A stretch of 60,020 bases of DNA from Clostridiales bacterium (GTDB lineage Bacteria > Bacillota > Clostridia > Oscillospirales > Oscillospiraceae), in assembly GCA_019420945.1 (NCBI GenBank), contig JAHZGF010000062.1, forward strand, positions 1 through 60,020. The letters are read 5' to 3'. Position 1 is the first letter of the stretch, and every line of letters begins with the position of its first letter. A program made the translations under genes and the position numbers. Positions 16,755 to 25,406 of the stretch are shown here, one piece after another. The notes below the pieces were generated by a model that was not told the origin of the DNA, searched no databases, and worked only from the letters and a program-made list of their open reading frames with translations.

Positions 16755-17303
16755 TCAATCCATTTGGCAGTAGCTGAAGGCCTCATAGCCCAGGCGGCGG
16801 AGTTCATCCGTTGCGGCCTCAGCGTTGAGGCTCCGGGCTATGCCCTGGGCCCTGGTATATGGCCGGAAAACATAGCGCTTGGATCCGTACAGATCCCAGA
16901 CGAAACATGAGCTTCCCGCCTCTCTGGCGGCCTGCTCCACCTTGGCCCGGCTCCATCTGGGCAGGCGTAAAGCCGGGCTGTCAAAGTTGCTGGCCCCTCC
17001 ATCACTCGGGGCGGCCTCCTCGGCTGCTCTGCCAACCGCAAGGGCGGCCCGGAGATCGTCCCGCAGTTTTGCATACTTGCCGGTCAGCGGGGCGGGCTGC
17101 TCCTGGTCAGGCCGGTGAGCTTCCCGGATCCGGTCAAAGGTTGCCAGGGCCTCCGCCTCGCTGTATGCGGTGGCGCTGGCAATGTCGTCCCCGGTGGATC
17201 TGGTCAGCAGCATGACCTCATAGCGCCCCGGGCTCAGCTCGCAGGCGTCCAGGATCACCCGGCGCCATTGATAGGTGTACTCTTCACGCTTGATTGTTCG
17301 CAT
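16755..17303 (-). CDS. Hypothetical phage protein
   Basis: 182 residues. The first 60 residues look like a small beta-rich domain (YEVMLLTRSTGDDIASATAY); the C-terminal part (SKRYVFRPYTRAQGIARSLN) may form a second module. No family recognised. Confidence 0.6.
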   Translation of the reverse strand: MRTIKREEYTYQWRRVILDACELSPGRYEVMLLTRSTGDDIASATAYSEAEALATFDRIREAHRPDQEQPAPLTGKYAKLRDDLRAALAVGRAAEEAAPSDGGASNFDSPALRLPRWSRAKVEQAAREAGSSCFVWDLYGSKRYVFRPYTRAQGIARSLNAEAATDELRRLGYEAFSYCQMD

Positions 17304-17317
17304 GGTCTTACCTCCTC

Positions 17318-17470
17318 TTATTTGACGTCAATGCAGATCATAGGGTCCAGCCCCTGGGCTCTGGCCTGTGCGGAGATGCGATCCGCCCCCCATTTGCTGC
17401 GGCTGGTGTCAAAAAGCACCATCCGGCGGGAATCCTGGCCGGATCTGGTGTAAACGCTGTAAATGGTCAT
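17318..17470 (-). CDS. Hypothetical 50-residue phage protein
   Basis: Begins MTIYSVYTRSGQDSRR. The ATG at 17470 follows CAGGAGGTTACCACC, a good ribosome site; longer in-frame starts have none. No family recognised. Between the J-domain gene and the 182-residue protein, same strand. Confidence 0.55.
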   Translation of the reverse strand: MTIYSVYTRSGQDSRRMVLFDTSRSKWGADRISAQARAQGLDPMICIDVK

Positions 17471-17575
17471 GGTGGTAACCTCCTGTAAAATTTGGGAACC
17501 CATGAGCACCCGCCCCAGGTGGGGCGGCCGGGCTTGCACCGGCGGCGCTTTATGCGTCGGCCTTGCGGGTCATTT

Positions 17576-18082
17576 TTATGCGGTGATCCGGCTATGGCCG
17601 GTGGTCTCGGTCCTGCCCTCAAAGACCTGGGAACCGTACTTGCTGCGGATCTGGTCCATGCTGGTCTTGGATCTGCGGTAGTGGCCGGCGTTCTCAGGGT
17701 GCCGCCAGTACCACATTTTTTTGTTGTTGCTCCAGCGGCAGCCGGCAGCCTTCAGCGATTCCTTGTGCTCCCGGGTGTTGCCGCTGATCCAGAGCCAGGA
17801 CCCGCACAGCTCCACCGTCAGCCCGTCCAGCTTGAGCAGCAGGGCGATGATCTGCCGGAACTCCTCGGCGGTCTCGGTGGTCTGGTGGTGCTCATCGTGG
17901 GTGGCGTTGTGCTGGTGCTTCAGGGCCTCGAAAAGCCTATCATGCTCGGCGTTGATCTCCTGCATGATCCGGTTCATCTCATCTTCCCGGCCCGGGTTGG
18001 TGTCCGGGTGGTACTGCATCGCCAAACGGCGATATTGCTTTTTCAGCTCGTCCAGGTTCTGGGGATTGTCAAAATACTTCAT
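17576..18082 (-). CDS. J-domain (DnaJ-like) phage protein
   Basis: 168 residues. The N-terminus carries a J domain with the HPD motif at H25-P26-D27 (YHPDTN), which in the family stimulates DnaK. The rest is not a standard DnaJ: a central helical linker is followed by a module with the motif CGSWLWISGNTREHKESLKA and KMWYWRHP. Possibly it recruits host DnaK to a phage task such as replication or assembly (inference). First gene of the leftward block, with its own promoter. Confidence 0.8.
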   Translation of the reverse strand: MKYFDNPQNLDELKKQYRRLAMQYHPDTNPGREDEMNRIMQEINAEHDRLFEALKHQHNATHDEHHQTTETAEEFRQIIALLLKLDGLTVELCGSWLWISGNTREHKESLKAAGCRWSNNKKMWYWRHPENAGHYRRSKTSMDQIRSKYGSQVFEGRTETTGHSRITA

Positions 18083-18136
18083 GGTGTTACCTCCTCTGCC
18101 CTGCTGGGCTGTCGTGTTGTTGTCCTTGTGCCTCTG

Positions 18137-18243
18137 ATTCTATACGGTTAAACCCTATACGTCAATAGACAGTGTGACCAAAGGTTAAGCCCTATATTTG
18201 TTGATTTTGTATAGTGTTTAACCCTACACGCCAGTGGTACAAT
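18137..18243. promoter_or_regulatory. Divergent promoter region with three operator-like repeats
   Basis: Leftward promoter: TTGACG (18160-18165), 17 bases, TAGAAT (18137-18142). Rightward -10: TACAAT (18238-18243). Three similar boxes are present: GGTTAAACCCTATAC (18146-18160), GGTTAAGCCCTATAT (18183-18197) and GTTTAACCCTACACG (18216-18230), the first inside the leftward promoter spacer. They are probably operators for the ribbon-helix-helix protein next door. Confidence 0.7.
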
Positions 18244-18268
18244 ATAAAAAACAAAAGGGGGTGAAGCG

Positions 18269-18523
18269 ATGCCAACAGAGGCACAAAAGAGAGCGTCCGC
18301 CAAGTGGAGCGCCGCCCACATGGTGACCCTGGGGGTCAAGATGCGGCGGGATCTGGCGGTGGAGTTTGCGGCCCTGACAGAGCGCAACGGCACCACCCGC
18401 AACGCCGTGTTGCTGCAAGCTGTCCGGGATTATGTGGAGACACACCGGCAGGACGGACAAGGCCAGGATGCCCCGCAGGATCAGCAGCCGGCACCGGATC
18501 GCCAGGACAGCGGCCAGGGCTGA
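18269..18523 (+). CDS. Ribbon-helix-helix (Arc/CopG-like) regulator
   Basis: 84 residues. A short basic beta strand (HMVTLGVKMRRDLAVEF) is followed by two helices (AALTERNGTTRNAVLLQAVR), the usual ribbon-helix-helix layout; the C-terminal 30 residues are Gln/Asp/Pro-rich and disordered. Such proteins bind repeated operators as dimers. The three repeats upstream fit autoregulation and control of the divergent J-domain block. Confidence 0.78.
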   Translation: MPTEAQKRASAKWSAAHMVTLGVKMRRDLAVEFAALTERNGTTRNAVLLQAVRDYVETHRQDGQGQDAPQDQQPAPDRQDSGQG

Positions 18524-18569
18524 CGGCAGGCCGCCGGAAGAGCTCACAAAAAAACATGCACAAACAGGG

Positions 18570-18606
18570 AAAACCCTTGGAGCGCAACAGCTCCAGGGGT
18601 TTTTCT
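18570..18606 (+). terminator. Terminator after the ribbon-helix-helix gene
   Basis: CCCTTGGAGC and complement (one G-U) around GCAACA, flanked by A and T runs. Confidence 0.85.
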
Positions 18607-18722
18607 TTTTGTTTTTGCAGTTTTGAGCGGGGAAAGTTTGGTTAAAACGCTGAACAATTTTTTTGTAAAAAATCCCACTACTTGCGATAGAAGCAGAGAT
18701 TCGAGAGGAGGGACACAACGCA

Positions 18723-19169
18723 GTGGCAAAGGGTCAGTTTAAGTTTACCGTGGCGGAGCTGACAGAGATGGTTGACCGGTTTCTGGAGGCCGCCGACGCC
18801 TCCCTAGCGTCGGCAGCCGAAACCGGCAACACGGCCCAGGTGATACCCGCCACCCGGGCGGCATTTGTACGATATTGGCGACGCCACGGGGACCAGCTGC
18901 AGCGCACCCTTACCAAGTCCAGCGTTGACACCTGGATGAGTGAGGCCGAGGAGCACCCTACATACAAACTGTACGCCGATCAGATCGCGCGCATCGACGA
19001 GGCCGGCGCCGCCTACTATGAGCGGCTTGCCCTCATCAATCCCAAGCTCCAGCAGCTGGCCCAGCTGGGACTCCGGCAAGCCTGCTATGGCGGTTACAAG
19101 GACAAGCCGGACACCAACGTCCTTGTCAGCGTCGCCAACAAGGGGGCAAAGATCGACTGGGGCAAGTGA
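18723..19169 (+). CDS. Candidate terminase small subunit
   Basis: 148 residues, helical, starting with GTG at 18723 behind GAGGAGGG. The N-terminal part (FTVAELTEMVDRFLEAADAS) could be a DNA-binding module, and the C-terminal tail DWGK is short and basic. No direct family match; the call rests on position before the large terminase and on size. Confidence 0.5.
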   Translation: MAKGQFKFTVAELTEMVDRFLEAADASLASAAETGNTAQVIPATRAAFVRYWRRHGDQLQRTLTKSSVDTWMSEAEEHPTYKLYADQIARIDEAGAAYYERLALINPKLQQLAQLGLRQACYGGYKDKPDTNVLVSVANKGAKIDWGK

Positions 19170-19486
19170 CCGCAGTTAAGAGGCAATTAACTGCAAGCCA
19201 TTGGGCCCCAGTCATTCCAGCCGCTGCCAGTCACAACCCGGCAGCAATCAGGAAGCCGCCCGGCCGCTGGTGGTGGGTGGCCATTGTTCCCCCGCCGGGC
19301 TGGGCCTGGGGTGGTGTGGGCTATGCATTGATGTTTTAGCCACCCCCCCCACCCCGGGGTAGGTGCCGGAAAAACAGCCGGTTCCGCCCCGCCAAGGGTA
19401 CCTTATATCTACCCTATCCACCGTTACCCCCACCGGAAAAAGGGCCCTGGGTTTTTGCAACCCCTGGCCACAAATTTAAAAAACAC
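19170..19486. other. Non-coding GC-rich stretch between small and large terminase
   Basis: No gene, ribosome site or promoter seen. It contains a C-run followed by CCCCGGGG-like sequence near 19345-19360 and many GG/CC doublets. Packaging (cos or pac) signals often lie near terminase genes, but nothing here proves one. Confidence 0.35.
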
Positions 19487-19560
19487 TGCGGGAAGCATCG
19501 GGTGCAGGCCGGTCTCATAAGCCGGCATCCTGGTCGGTTCGACTCCGGCTCCCGCAACCA
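19487..19560 (+). tRNA. Phage-encoded tRNA-Met-like gene (CAT)
   Basis: A 74-base gene with encoded CCA. Acceptor TGCGGGA pairs perfectly with TCCCGCA; the anticodon arm CCGGT-CTCATAA-GCCGG gives anticodon CAT; the T-arm GTCGG-TTCGACT-CCGGC is normal. The D-arm is very short (GCA/TGC around TCGGG) and the variable loop is seven bases. It is not an initiator by the 1-72 rule (T1-A72 is paired). CAT could also be a lysidine-modified Ile tRNA. Confidence 0.8.
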
Positions 19561-19707
19561 CAGCACATTGCAGTGCCTTTCCATTCACCTCCTTCATATG
19601 CCTCAGGACGTAAAAGCCGAACATAGTAAGGCTGGAGGCACGGTCAAAATGGCCGCCCCAGTGCAATTCTGGTCGTCCATAACAAAATGACAACGAGGGG
19701 TGGAATC
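19561..19707. other. Spacer before the large terminase gene
   Basis: About 150 bases without a credible gene. No promoter or terminator seen; the ribosome site of terL lies at its end. Confidence 0.4.
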
Positions 19708-21117
19708 ATGGCTAGAAAAGAGCTGCGGGCCGCCCCCGGGGAAATCGCCCTGGACTTTGGGGACCCCAACCCGAAGCAAATCAAGTTCATCAAAAGCACC
19801 GCCCGATACACCGCCTATGGCGGCGCCCGAGGCGGCGGCAAGACCTGGGTGGTGGTGCGGAAGTCTGTGGGGCTGGCGCTGACCCATGCCGGGATCAAGA
19901 TTTTAATTCTCCGCAAGACCTACAAGGAATTGCAGGAGACCATCGTGGAGCCTATGTGCTCCTTCATCAACTCCGCCGTCAAGAACAAGCAGCCGGCGGG
20001 GGATCTGATCGCCCGGTACAACGCCACGGTGCGGTGTATGTACTTTGCCAACGGCAGCAAGATCACCTTCGGCCATTTGCAGCACTCCACCGACATCACG
20101 GAATATCAGGGCGCAGAATACGACGTCATCTTCATGGACGAGGCCACCCACTTCACGGAATGGGAGTTCCGGGTGCTGGGCGCCACCCTCCGTGGCGTCA
20201 ACGACTTCCCGAAACGGTTCTATCTGACCTGCAACCCCGGCGGCGTGGGCCACCAGTGGGTGAAGCGGCTGTTTGTCACCAAGGACTACGAGCCCGGAGA
20301 AAATCCAAAGGACTATGTGTTCATCCCCGCCACGGTAGAGGACAACAAGGCCCTGATGCAGGCCAGCCCGGAATACGTCCACATGCTGGACATGATGCCC
20401 CCGGATCTGAGGGCCGCCCACCGATACGGCGACTGGGACGCCCTCAGCGGCCAGTTCTTCGGAGAGGTGAAGCCACACACCCATTACTGTGAGCCCTTCC
20501 CCATCCCCCCGGAATGGCCCCACTACCGGTGCTTTGACTACGGCCTGGACATGTTCGCCTGCCTCTGGTACGCCATCGACGAAACCGGGCGGAAGTATGT
20601 GTACCGGGAGTATTACGAAAGCAATCTGACGGTGTCCGACGCTGCGGCGGCGGCCCTGAGCCTGACCACCAGCGGGGAGACGATCCAGTACAACATCGCC
20701 CCGCCGGACATGTGGAACCGATCCCGGGAGACGGGACGGACCCAGGCCCAGATGTTCGCAGAGAATGGGATGCCTCTGGTGAAGGCCAACAACAACCGGG
20801 TCCAGGGCTGGATGGCCCTGAAAGAGGATCTGAAGCTGCGGCCCGACGGCAAGCCGGGGCTGGTGTTTTTCAACAACTGCACCCACATTATGAGCGATTT
20901 GCAGGCCCTTCAGCACGACGCAAAAAACGCCTCCGACGTGGCCAAGGAACCCCACGACATCACCCATGGTCCCGACGCCCTGCGCTACGGCTGCGTAACT
21001 TACTCACTGGGCTTTGAGCCACCGGCTGAGGAAGATGAGGATCCGGAGGAGTCCGGCGAAGATTATAAGTTTGTCATGTGCGGCGGGGAGCCCACCCGCA
21101 GTTATCTGTATGTGTGA
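19708..21117 (+). CDS. terL: Terminase large subunit
   Basis: 469 residues. The motor that packages phage DNA. Walker A is GGARGGGKT (residues 38-46), Walker B is IFMDEATHF (about 141-148), and the C-terminal nuclease region includes CFDYGLDMF and the acidic motif HDITHGPDALRYG. ATG 19708 follows GAGGGGTGG; an ATG at 19687 has no ribosome site. The acidic tail (EEDEDPEESGED) is usual for the family. Confidence 0.95.
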   Translation: MARKELRAAPGEIALDFGDPNPKQIKFIKSTARYTAYGGARGGGKTWVVVRKSVGLALTHAGIKILILRKTYKELQETIVEPMCSFINSAVKNKQPAGDLIARYNATVRCMYFANGSKITFGHLQHSTDITEYQGAEYDVIFMDEATHFTEWEFRVLGATLRGVNDFPKRFYLTCNPGGVGHQWVKRLFVTKDYEPGENPKDYVFIPATVEDNKALMQASPEYVHMLDMMPPDLRAAHRYGDWDALSGQFFGEVKPHTHYCEPFPIPPEWPHYRCFDYGLDMFACLWYAIDETGRKYVYREYYESNLTVSDAAAAALSLTTSGETIQYNIAPPDMWNRSRETGRTQAQMFAENGMPLVKANNNRVQGWMALKEDLKLRPDGKPGLVFFNNCTHIMSDLQALQHDAKNASDVAKEPHDITHGPDALRYGCVTYSLGFEPPAEEDEDPEESGEDYKFVMCGGEPTRSYLYV

Positions 21118-21125
21118 GGGAGAAT

Positions 21126-22910
21126 ATGGCGAGAGTCGTATCCAGCACGGGCACCTATGCCCAGAAAATTGAAAAGTTTTTGGGCCTCAATGAGTGCAAG
21201 ACCGGGGATTCCCTGCTGAAGCTGGGGGAGGCCTCCAAGCTGGAGAATTTCAAAATCTCCAAGGAATACTGCCTTCAGATCCGGCCCGGCACCAGAACCG
21301 CCGTCACCCTGGTGGAAAGCCCGGTGCGTGGCCTGTGGACTGGACGGGTGGCGGGGGTGGAGTACACCCTGGCCGCCTGCGGGGGCCATATTTGGAACGT
21401 CACCGGCATGACCAGCGGCATTGACCTGGGGGAGCTCACCGACGACGACACCCAGTTCTTTGGGATGAACGGCAACGTCTACATTCTGAACGGCCACGAA
21501 TATCTGTACTGGACCGGCGCCGGACAGATCCAGCCGGTGGAGGGCTACATCCCCTGTGTGATCACCGCCGCCAAGCCCGCCGGAGGCGGCACCACCCTGG
21601 AAAACCTCAATCTTCTTTCCCAATATCGCCGGCAGCGGTTTTCCGCCGACGGAACCAGCAAGGACTACCACCTGACGGAATTCCCAATCGCCGGGGTCAC
21701 CAAAGTGACGGTGAATGACCAGGCCGTCACGGAATACACCGTGGACAACCAGACCGGAGTGATCACCTTCACCAACGCACCGGTGGAGGGCCTGTCCAAC
21801 GTGGAGATCACCTACCGGGTGGAGGAGGACCGTCGGGGGCTTATCTATACCAAGCGGTACCACGAATTCTACAACGGCCCCACCGACACCCGGGTGTTCC
21901 TCTACGGGGACGGCTCCAACATCGCCCTCTATAACGGGCTGGACGAAAACGGGGTCAGCCGGGCCGACTACTTCCCCGCTCTGAATGAATTGCAGGTGGG
22001 GGCGGCCAACACCCCCATCACCGGCCTGATCCGGCACTATTCCAGAATGATTGCATACAAGCCGGAGGAGACCTACAAGGTGGAGTATTCCACCCAGACC
22101 CTGACAGACAACACAGTGATTGCGGGATTCCTGGTCAAGCCCATCAACCGGGAGCTGGGCCATGAGGCCCTGGGCCAGGTGTATCTGTGCGACAACAACC
22201 CGCTTTCCCTGTGTTCCGGCGCCGTGTATGAGTGGAAGCTCTACTACTCCAGCGCCGTGGTGGACGAGCGCAGCGCCAAGCGGATCTCCGAGCGGGTGGA
22301 AACATCGCTGCAGAATATGGACCTGAAGAACTGCGTGGCCTACGACGATAGGTGGAACTACGAATATTGGATCACCTATGAGGGCACGGCGCTGATCTAC
22401 AACTACGCCGCCGACGTCTGGTACAAGTACACCGGGCTGCCCACCATCACCGGCTTCACCATGGTGAATAATCTCCTCTACTTCGGCACCAAGGATGGCA
22501 CCATCGTGGCCCAGTCCACCGCATGGCGCAGTGACGACGGCAGGAACATCTCCGCCTGGTGGGAGAGCGGCAGCATGGATTTTGACGCCTCCTGGATGAA
22601 GAAATGGTCCCGGGAGCTGTTTGTGGGCCTCCGGGCCACCGGAGACAGCGCCCTGACCGTCACCGCCGTCAGCGACGTGAAGGGAGATTATTACGCCAAG
22701 CAGCTCTCCCTCAGCGTCAACGGCTTTGATCACATCGACTTTGCCCACTTCACATTCCAGTTCCGCACCACCCAGAAATCCATCCGGGCCAGGATTCGGG
22801 TGCCCCGGTTCCGGGTTTACAAACTGATCTTTTCCTCCGACTCCAACCGGCACACCGCCACGGTGACGGATGTGGTCATAATGACCCGGATGCCCAGAAA
22901 GGTGAGATGA
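21126..22910 (+). CDS. Nozzle/stabilization-like structural protein
   Basis: 594 residues, beta-rich, rich in Tyr, Gly and Thr, with repeated blade-like strands (FFGMNGNVYILNGHEYLYW, RVFLYGDGSNIALYNG). The look and size recall the P22 gp10 / T7 gp12 class that forms the tail nozzle below the portal in short-tailed phages; this is a pattern judgement, not a proven match. The ATG at 21126 is nine bases past the terL stop, behind AGGGAG. The adjoining adaptor-like gene supports the call. Confidence 0.55.
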   Translation: MARVVSSTGTYAQKIEKFLGLNECKTGDSLLKLGEASKLENFKISKEYCLQIRPGTRTAVTLVESPVRGLWTGRVAGVEYTLAACGGHIWNVTGMTSGIDLGELTDDDTQFFGMNGNVYILNGHEYLYWTGAGQIQPVEGYIPCVITAAKPAGGGTTLENLNLLSQYRRQRFSADGTSKDYHLTEFPIAGVTKVTVNDQAVTEYTVDNQTGVITFTNAPVEGLSNVEITYRVEEDRRGLIYTKRYHEFYNGPTDTRVFLYGDGSNIALYNGLDENGVSRADYFPALNELQVGAANTPITGLIRHYSRMIAYKPEETYKVEYSTQTLTDNTVIAGFLVKPINRELGHEALGQVYLCDNNPLSLCSGAVYEWKLYYSSAVVDERSAKRISERVETSLQNMDLKNCVAYDDRWNYEYWITYEGTALIYNYAADVWYKYTGLPTITGFTMVNNLLYFGTKDGTIVAQSTAWRSDDGRNISAWWESGSMDFDASWMKKWSRELFVGLRATGDSALTVTAVSDVKGDYYAKQLSLSVNGFDHIDFAHFTFQFRTTQKSIRARIRVPRFRVYKLIFSSDSNRHTATVTDVVIMTRMPRKVR

Positions 22911-22913
22911 CAC

Positions 22914-23357
22914 ATGAGCACTACCGCCCAGTGGGTCTTTGACAAGGCCATGGCGCTGGCCGACCAGCTCAGCGACGCCGGCCAGGCGGACTTTGAGTAC
23001 AACAAGGATTTGAAGGACCGGGCCCTGCACATCCTCAACGTGATGCGATTTGAGTGCGCCCGGGTCAGCGACCAGTATCTGCCCCGGCGATACACCGGCC
23101 GGCGGGACATCCCCAAGGAGATTTCCGACTGGAATTCCACCCTGGACGGCATCGACGACGGGGTGGCCCAGGGGGCCATGCCCTACGGGCTGGCGGCCCA
23201 GCTGATGATCGACGAGGATCCGGACGTGGCCAGCTTCTGCAATCAGAAGTACCAGGAGATGCTGGCCGTGTTCCAGTATTCCGTCCCCCAAGAGTTTGAA
23301 CCCATCTGGTACCCCTATGGTGTGCCGGATGATTTTCACAGCGGAAGCAGGTGGTAA
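22914..23357 (+). CDS. Head-tail adaptor-like protein
   Basis: 147 residues, largely helical. Size and helical character fit the adaptor ring proteins of short-tailed phages (T7 gp11 / P22 gp4 type). Contains a conserved-looking helical core (LKDRALHILNVMRFECARVS). Starts four bases after the nozzle-like gene. Confidence 0.5.
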   Translation: MSTTAQWVFDKAMALADQLSDAGQADFEYNKDLKDRALHILNVMRFECARVSDQYLPRRYTGRRDIPKEISDWNSTLDGIDDGVAQGAMPYGLAAQLMIDEDPDVASFCNQKYQEMLAVFQYSVPQEFEPIWYPYGVPDDFHSGSRW

Positions 23358-23359
23358 GT

Positions 23360-23650
23360 ATGTACACCAAACGAGACAGAACCAGAGACGAGGGTTTCGG
23401 CGCCCTGCTGCGGGTGGTGCTGGACAACCAGCGGCAGCTGGAGCGCAAGCTGGACACCATCCTGGAGGCGGTTGGCACCCTGGACCAGGCCCTGCGGAGT
23501 ATGGAGCACGATGAACTGAAGCCCATGGTGGAAAAGCTGGACTCCGCCCTGGAGGCAGCCCACGACATGGGCCTGGGCGAGACCATACAGACCGGTATCC
23601 AGAACATTCTGAACTACACCGGAGCGCCGAAACGGGAGGACAGTGAATGA
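23360..23650 (+). CDS. Small coiled-coil phage protein
   Basis: 96 residues, one long heptad pattern (DNQRQLERKLDTILEAVGTL and following). ATG 23360 preferred over an in-frame GTG at 23351, which lies in the ribosome site. Its stop overlaps the portal start as ATGA, so translation is coupled; a structural accessory role is likely. Confidence 0.6.
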   Translation: MYTKRDRTRDEGFGALLRVVLDNQRQLERKLDTILEAVGTLDQALRSMEHDELKPMVEKLDSALEAAHDMGLGETIQTGIQNILNYTGAPKREDSE

Positions 23651-25323
23651 AGGAACTGACCCCGGAGTCCATCTACCAGGAGTATCAGGCCGGCATCGAC
23701 TTCAACAGCCAGCTGAACCTGGTGAACAACGTGGACAACAACGAGAACTTTTACATCGGAAAACAGTGGGAGGGGGTCCAGTCCAACGGCCTGCCCACCC
23801 CCATCTTCAATTTCATCAAGCGGATTGTCAACTTCCAGATCTCCAGCACCAGCACCGACAACCTGAAGATCTACGCCAGCCCCATTCCCTCCTCCGGGGT
23901 GGCCCCAATGCAGGAAGTGGAGCGGGTATGCAACCTGCTGAACGCTCAGTTCGCAGCCATCTGGGAGCACACCTCCGCCGCCCGGAAAACCCGGGAATTC
24001 ATGCGGGACGCCGCCGTCCGCAGCGATGGCTGCCTCTATTCCTGGTTTGACCCGGATATGGACATCGGGGACGGCAACAAGGGGGGCATCCGGCTGGAGG
24101 TGCTGGAGAACACCCGGGTATTTTTCGGCAATCCCACGGATCGGAACATCCAGACCCAGCCCTATCTGATTGTGGAAAAGCGGGTGCTGCTGGAGGATGC
24201 CCGCCGGCTGGCAGAGGAATTTGACGGGGACAAGGACATGATCCAGCCCGACAACGACTCCACCAATAACCGGTTTGACGCAATCAGCGGCAACAAGACC
24301 ACACTGCTCTACCGGTTTGCAAAGGACCCGGAGAGCGGCACCATTCACGCCTCCATTTCCGCAAAGGATGGTTGGATCCGGAAAGCGTGGGACACCGGCC
24401 AGACCCTCTACCCCATTGTCTGGATGAGCTGGGACCATGTGCCCAGCTGCTACCACGGCATGGGCCTGGTGGATGGCCTCATCCCAAACCAGGTGTTTGT
24501 CAACCGGATGTTCGCCATGGTCTACCTGTCCCTGATGACCACCGCCTATCCCAAGGTCATCTACGACCAGACCCGAATCAAGTCCTGGAACGCTGCGGTG
24601 GGGGCCGCCATCGGAGTCAACGGAGGCGACATCAACTCGGTGGCCCGGACCATGGACCCGGCCACCATCTCCCCCCAGGTGAGCCAGTTCATCCAGCTCA
24701 CCGTGGACATGACCAAGGAGCTGATGGGTGCCACCGACGCCGCCCTGGGCTCCACCCGGCCCGACAACACCTCCGCCATCATCGCCCTGCAAAAGGCCTC
24801 CACCATCCCCACCGAGGTGGTGAAGCAGAACTTTTTCCAGTGCGTGGAGGACATGGCCCGGATCTGGGCCGACCTGATGCGGACTTATTACGGCGTCCGG
24901 GCCGTTGGCATGAAAGTGACAGAGACTGACTTCGGGACCGTGGCAGAGAAAGAAATCTTCGATTTCTCCTCCCTGGACAGCAACCCCATCTACATCAAAC
25001 TGGACGTGGGCGGCAGCGCCTACTGGTCCGAGATCGCCCAGATCCAGACTCTGGACAACCTGCTGATGCAGGGCAAAATCTCCACCAGTGAATATGTCCG
25101 GCGGCTCCCCAGCGGCTACATCAACATGCAACAGGAGCTGGTGGCGGTGCTGGAGCAGGAAGAAGCCTTCCAGCGCCAGGTGGCATTGGGGGTACAAAAT
25201 CCCATGCCCTCCAGCCAAACCACAGCCCCCATCGCCTCCCAGACCCAGCAGCCGGAACCCACCGGCGGCCCGGGCTACGGGGCTTTACAGCGGCAGATCA
25301 ACGAGGAGGCCGCTGGAGTTTAA
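23647..25323 (+). CDS. Portal protein
   Basis: 558 residues. The N-terminus (NNENFYIGKQWEGVQSNGLP) and following PTPIFNFIKRIVN are typical of short-tailed-phage portal proteins, which form the dodecameric DNA gate. A helical crown region (about 480-530) and Gln/Pro-rich tail follow. Positioned before scaffold and capsid as usual. Confidence 0.88.
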   Translation: MKELTPESIYQEYQAGIDFNSQLNLVNNVDNNENFYIGKQWEGVQSNGLPTPIFNFIKRIVNFQISSTSTDNLKIYASPIPSSGVAPMQEVERVCNLLNAQFAAIWEHTSAARKTREFMRDAAVRSDGCLYSWFDPDMDIGDGNKGGIRLEVLENTRVFFGNPTDRNIQTQPYLIVEKRVLLEDARRLAEEFDGDKDMIQPDNDSTNNRFDAISGNKTTLLYRFAKDPESGTIHASISAKDGWIRKAWDTGQTLYPIVWMSWDHVPSCYHGMGLVDGLIPNQVFVNRMFAMVYLSLMTTAYPKVIYDQTRIKSWNAAVGAAIGVNGGDINSVARTMDPATISPQVSQFIQLTVDMTKELMGATDAALGSTRPDNTSAIIALQKASTIPTEVVKQNFFQCVEDMARIWADLMRTYYGVRAVGMKVTETDFGTVAEKEIFDFSSLDSNPIYIKLDVGGSAYWSEIAQIQTLDNLLMQGKISTSEYVRRLPSGYINMQQELVAVLEQEEAFQRQVALGVQNPMPSSQTTAPIASQTQQPEPTGGPGYGALQRQINEEAAGV

Positions 25324-25406
25324 CCAAGTATCTCACCCGCCCACCACAGCGGGTCAAAGATAAACCAGTTCTGAACGCCCGACCATAGGCGGAAAGGAGA
25401 AAATTC

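Noticed and set aside
19170..19486. A cos or pac site
   Set aside because: Location is suggestive, but no repeat or staggered-cut symmetry could be identified.
21102..23672. An 856-residue open frame on the minus strand
   Set aside because: It lies antisense to the nozzle-like and adaptor-like genes, which have ribosome sites, protein-like composition and operon spacing. The antisense frame is Gly/His/Val-rich without motifs, as expected for GC-rich shadow frames.
23614..25218. A 534-residue minus-strand open frame
   Set aside because: Antisense to the portal gene; no motif, no ribosome site.
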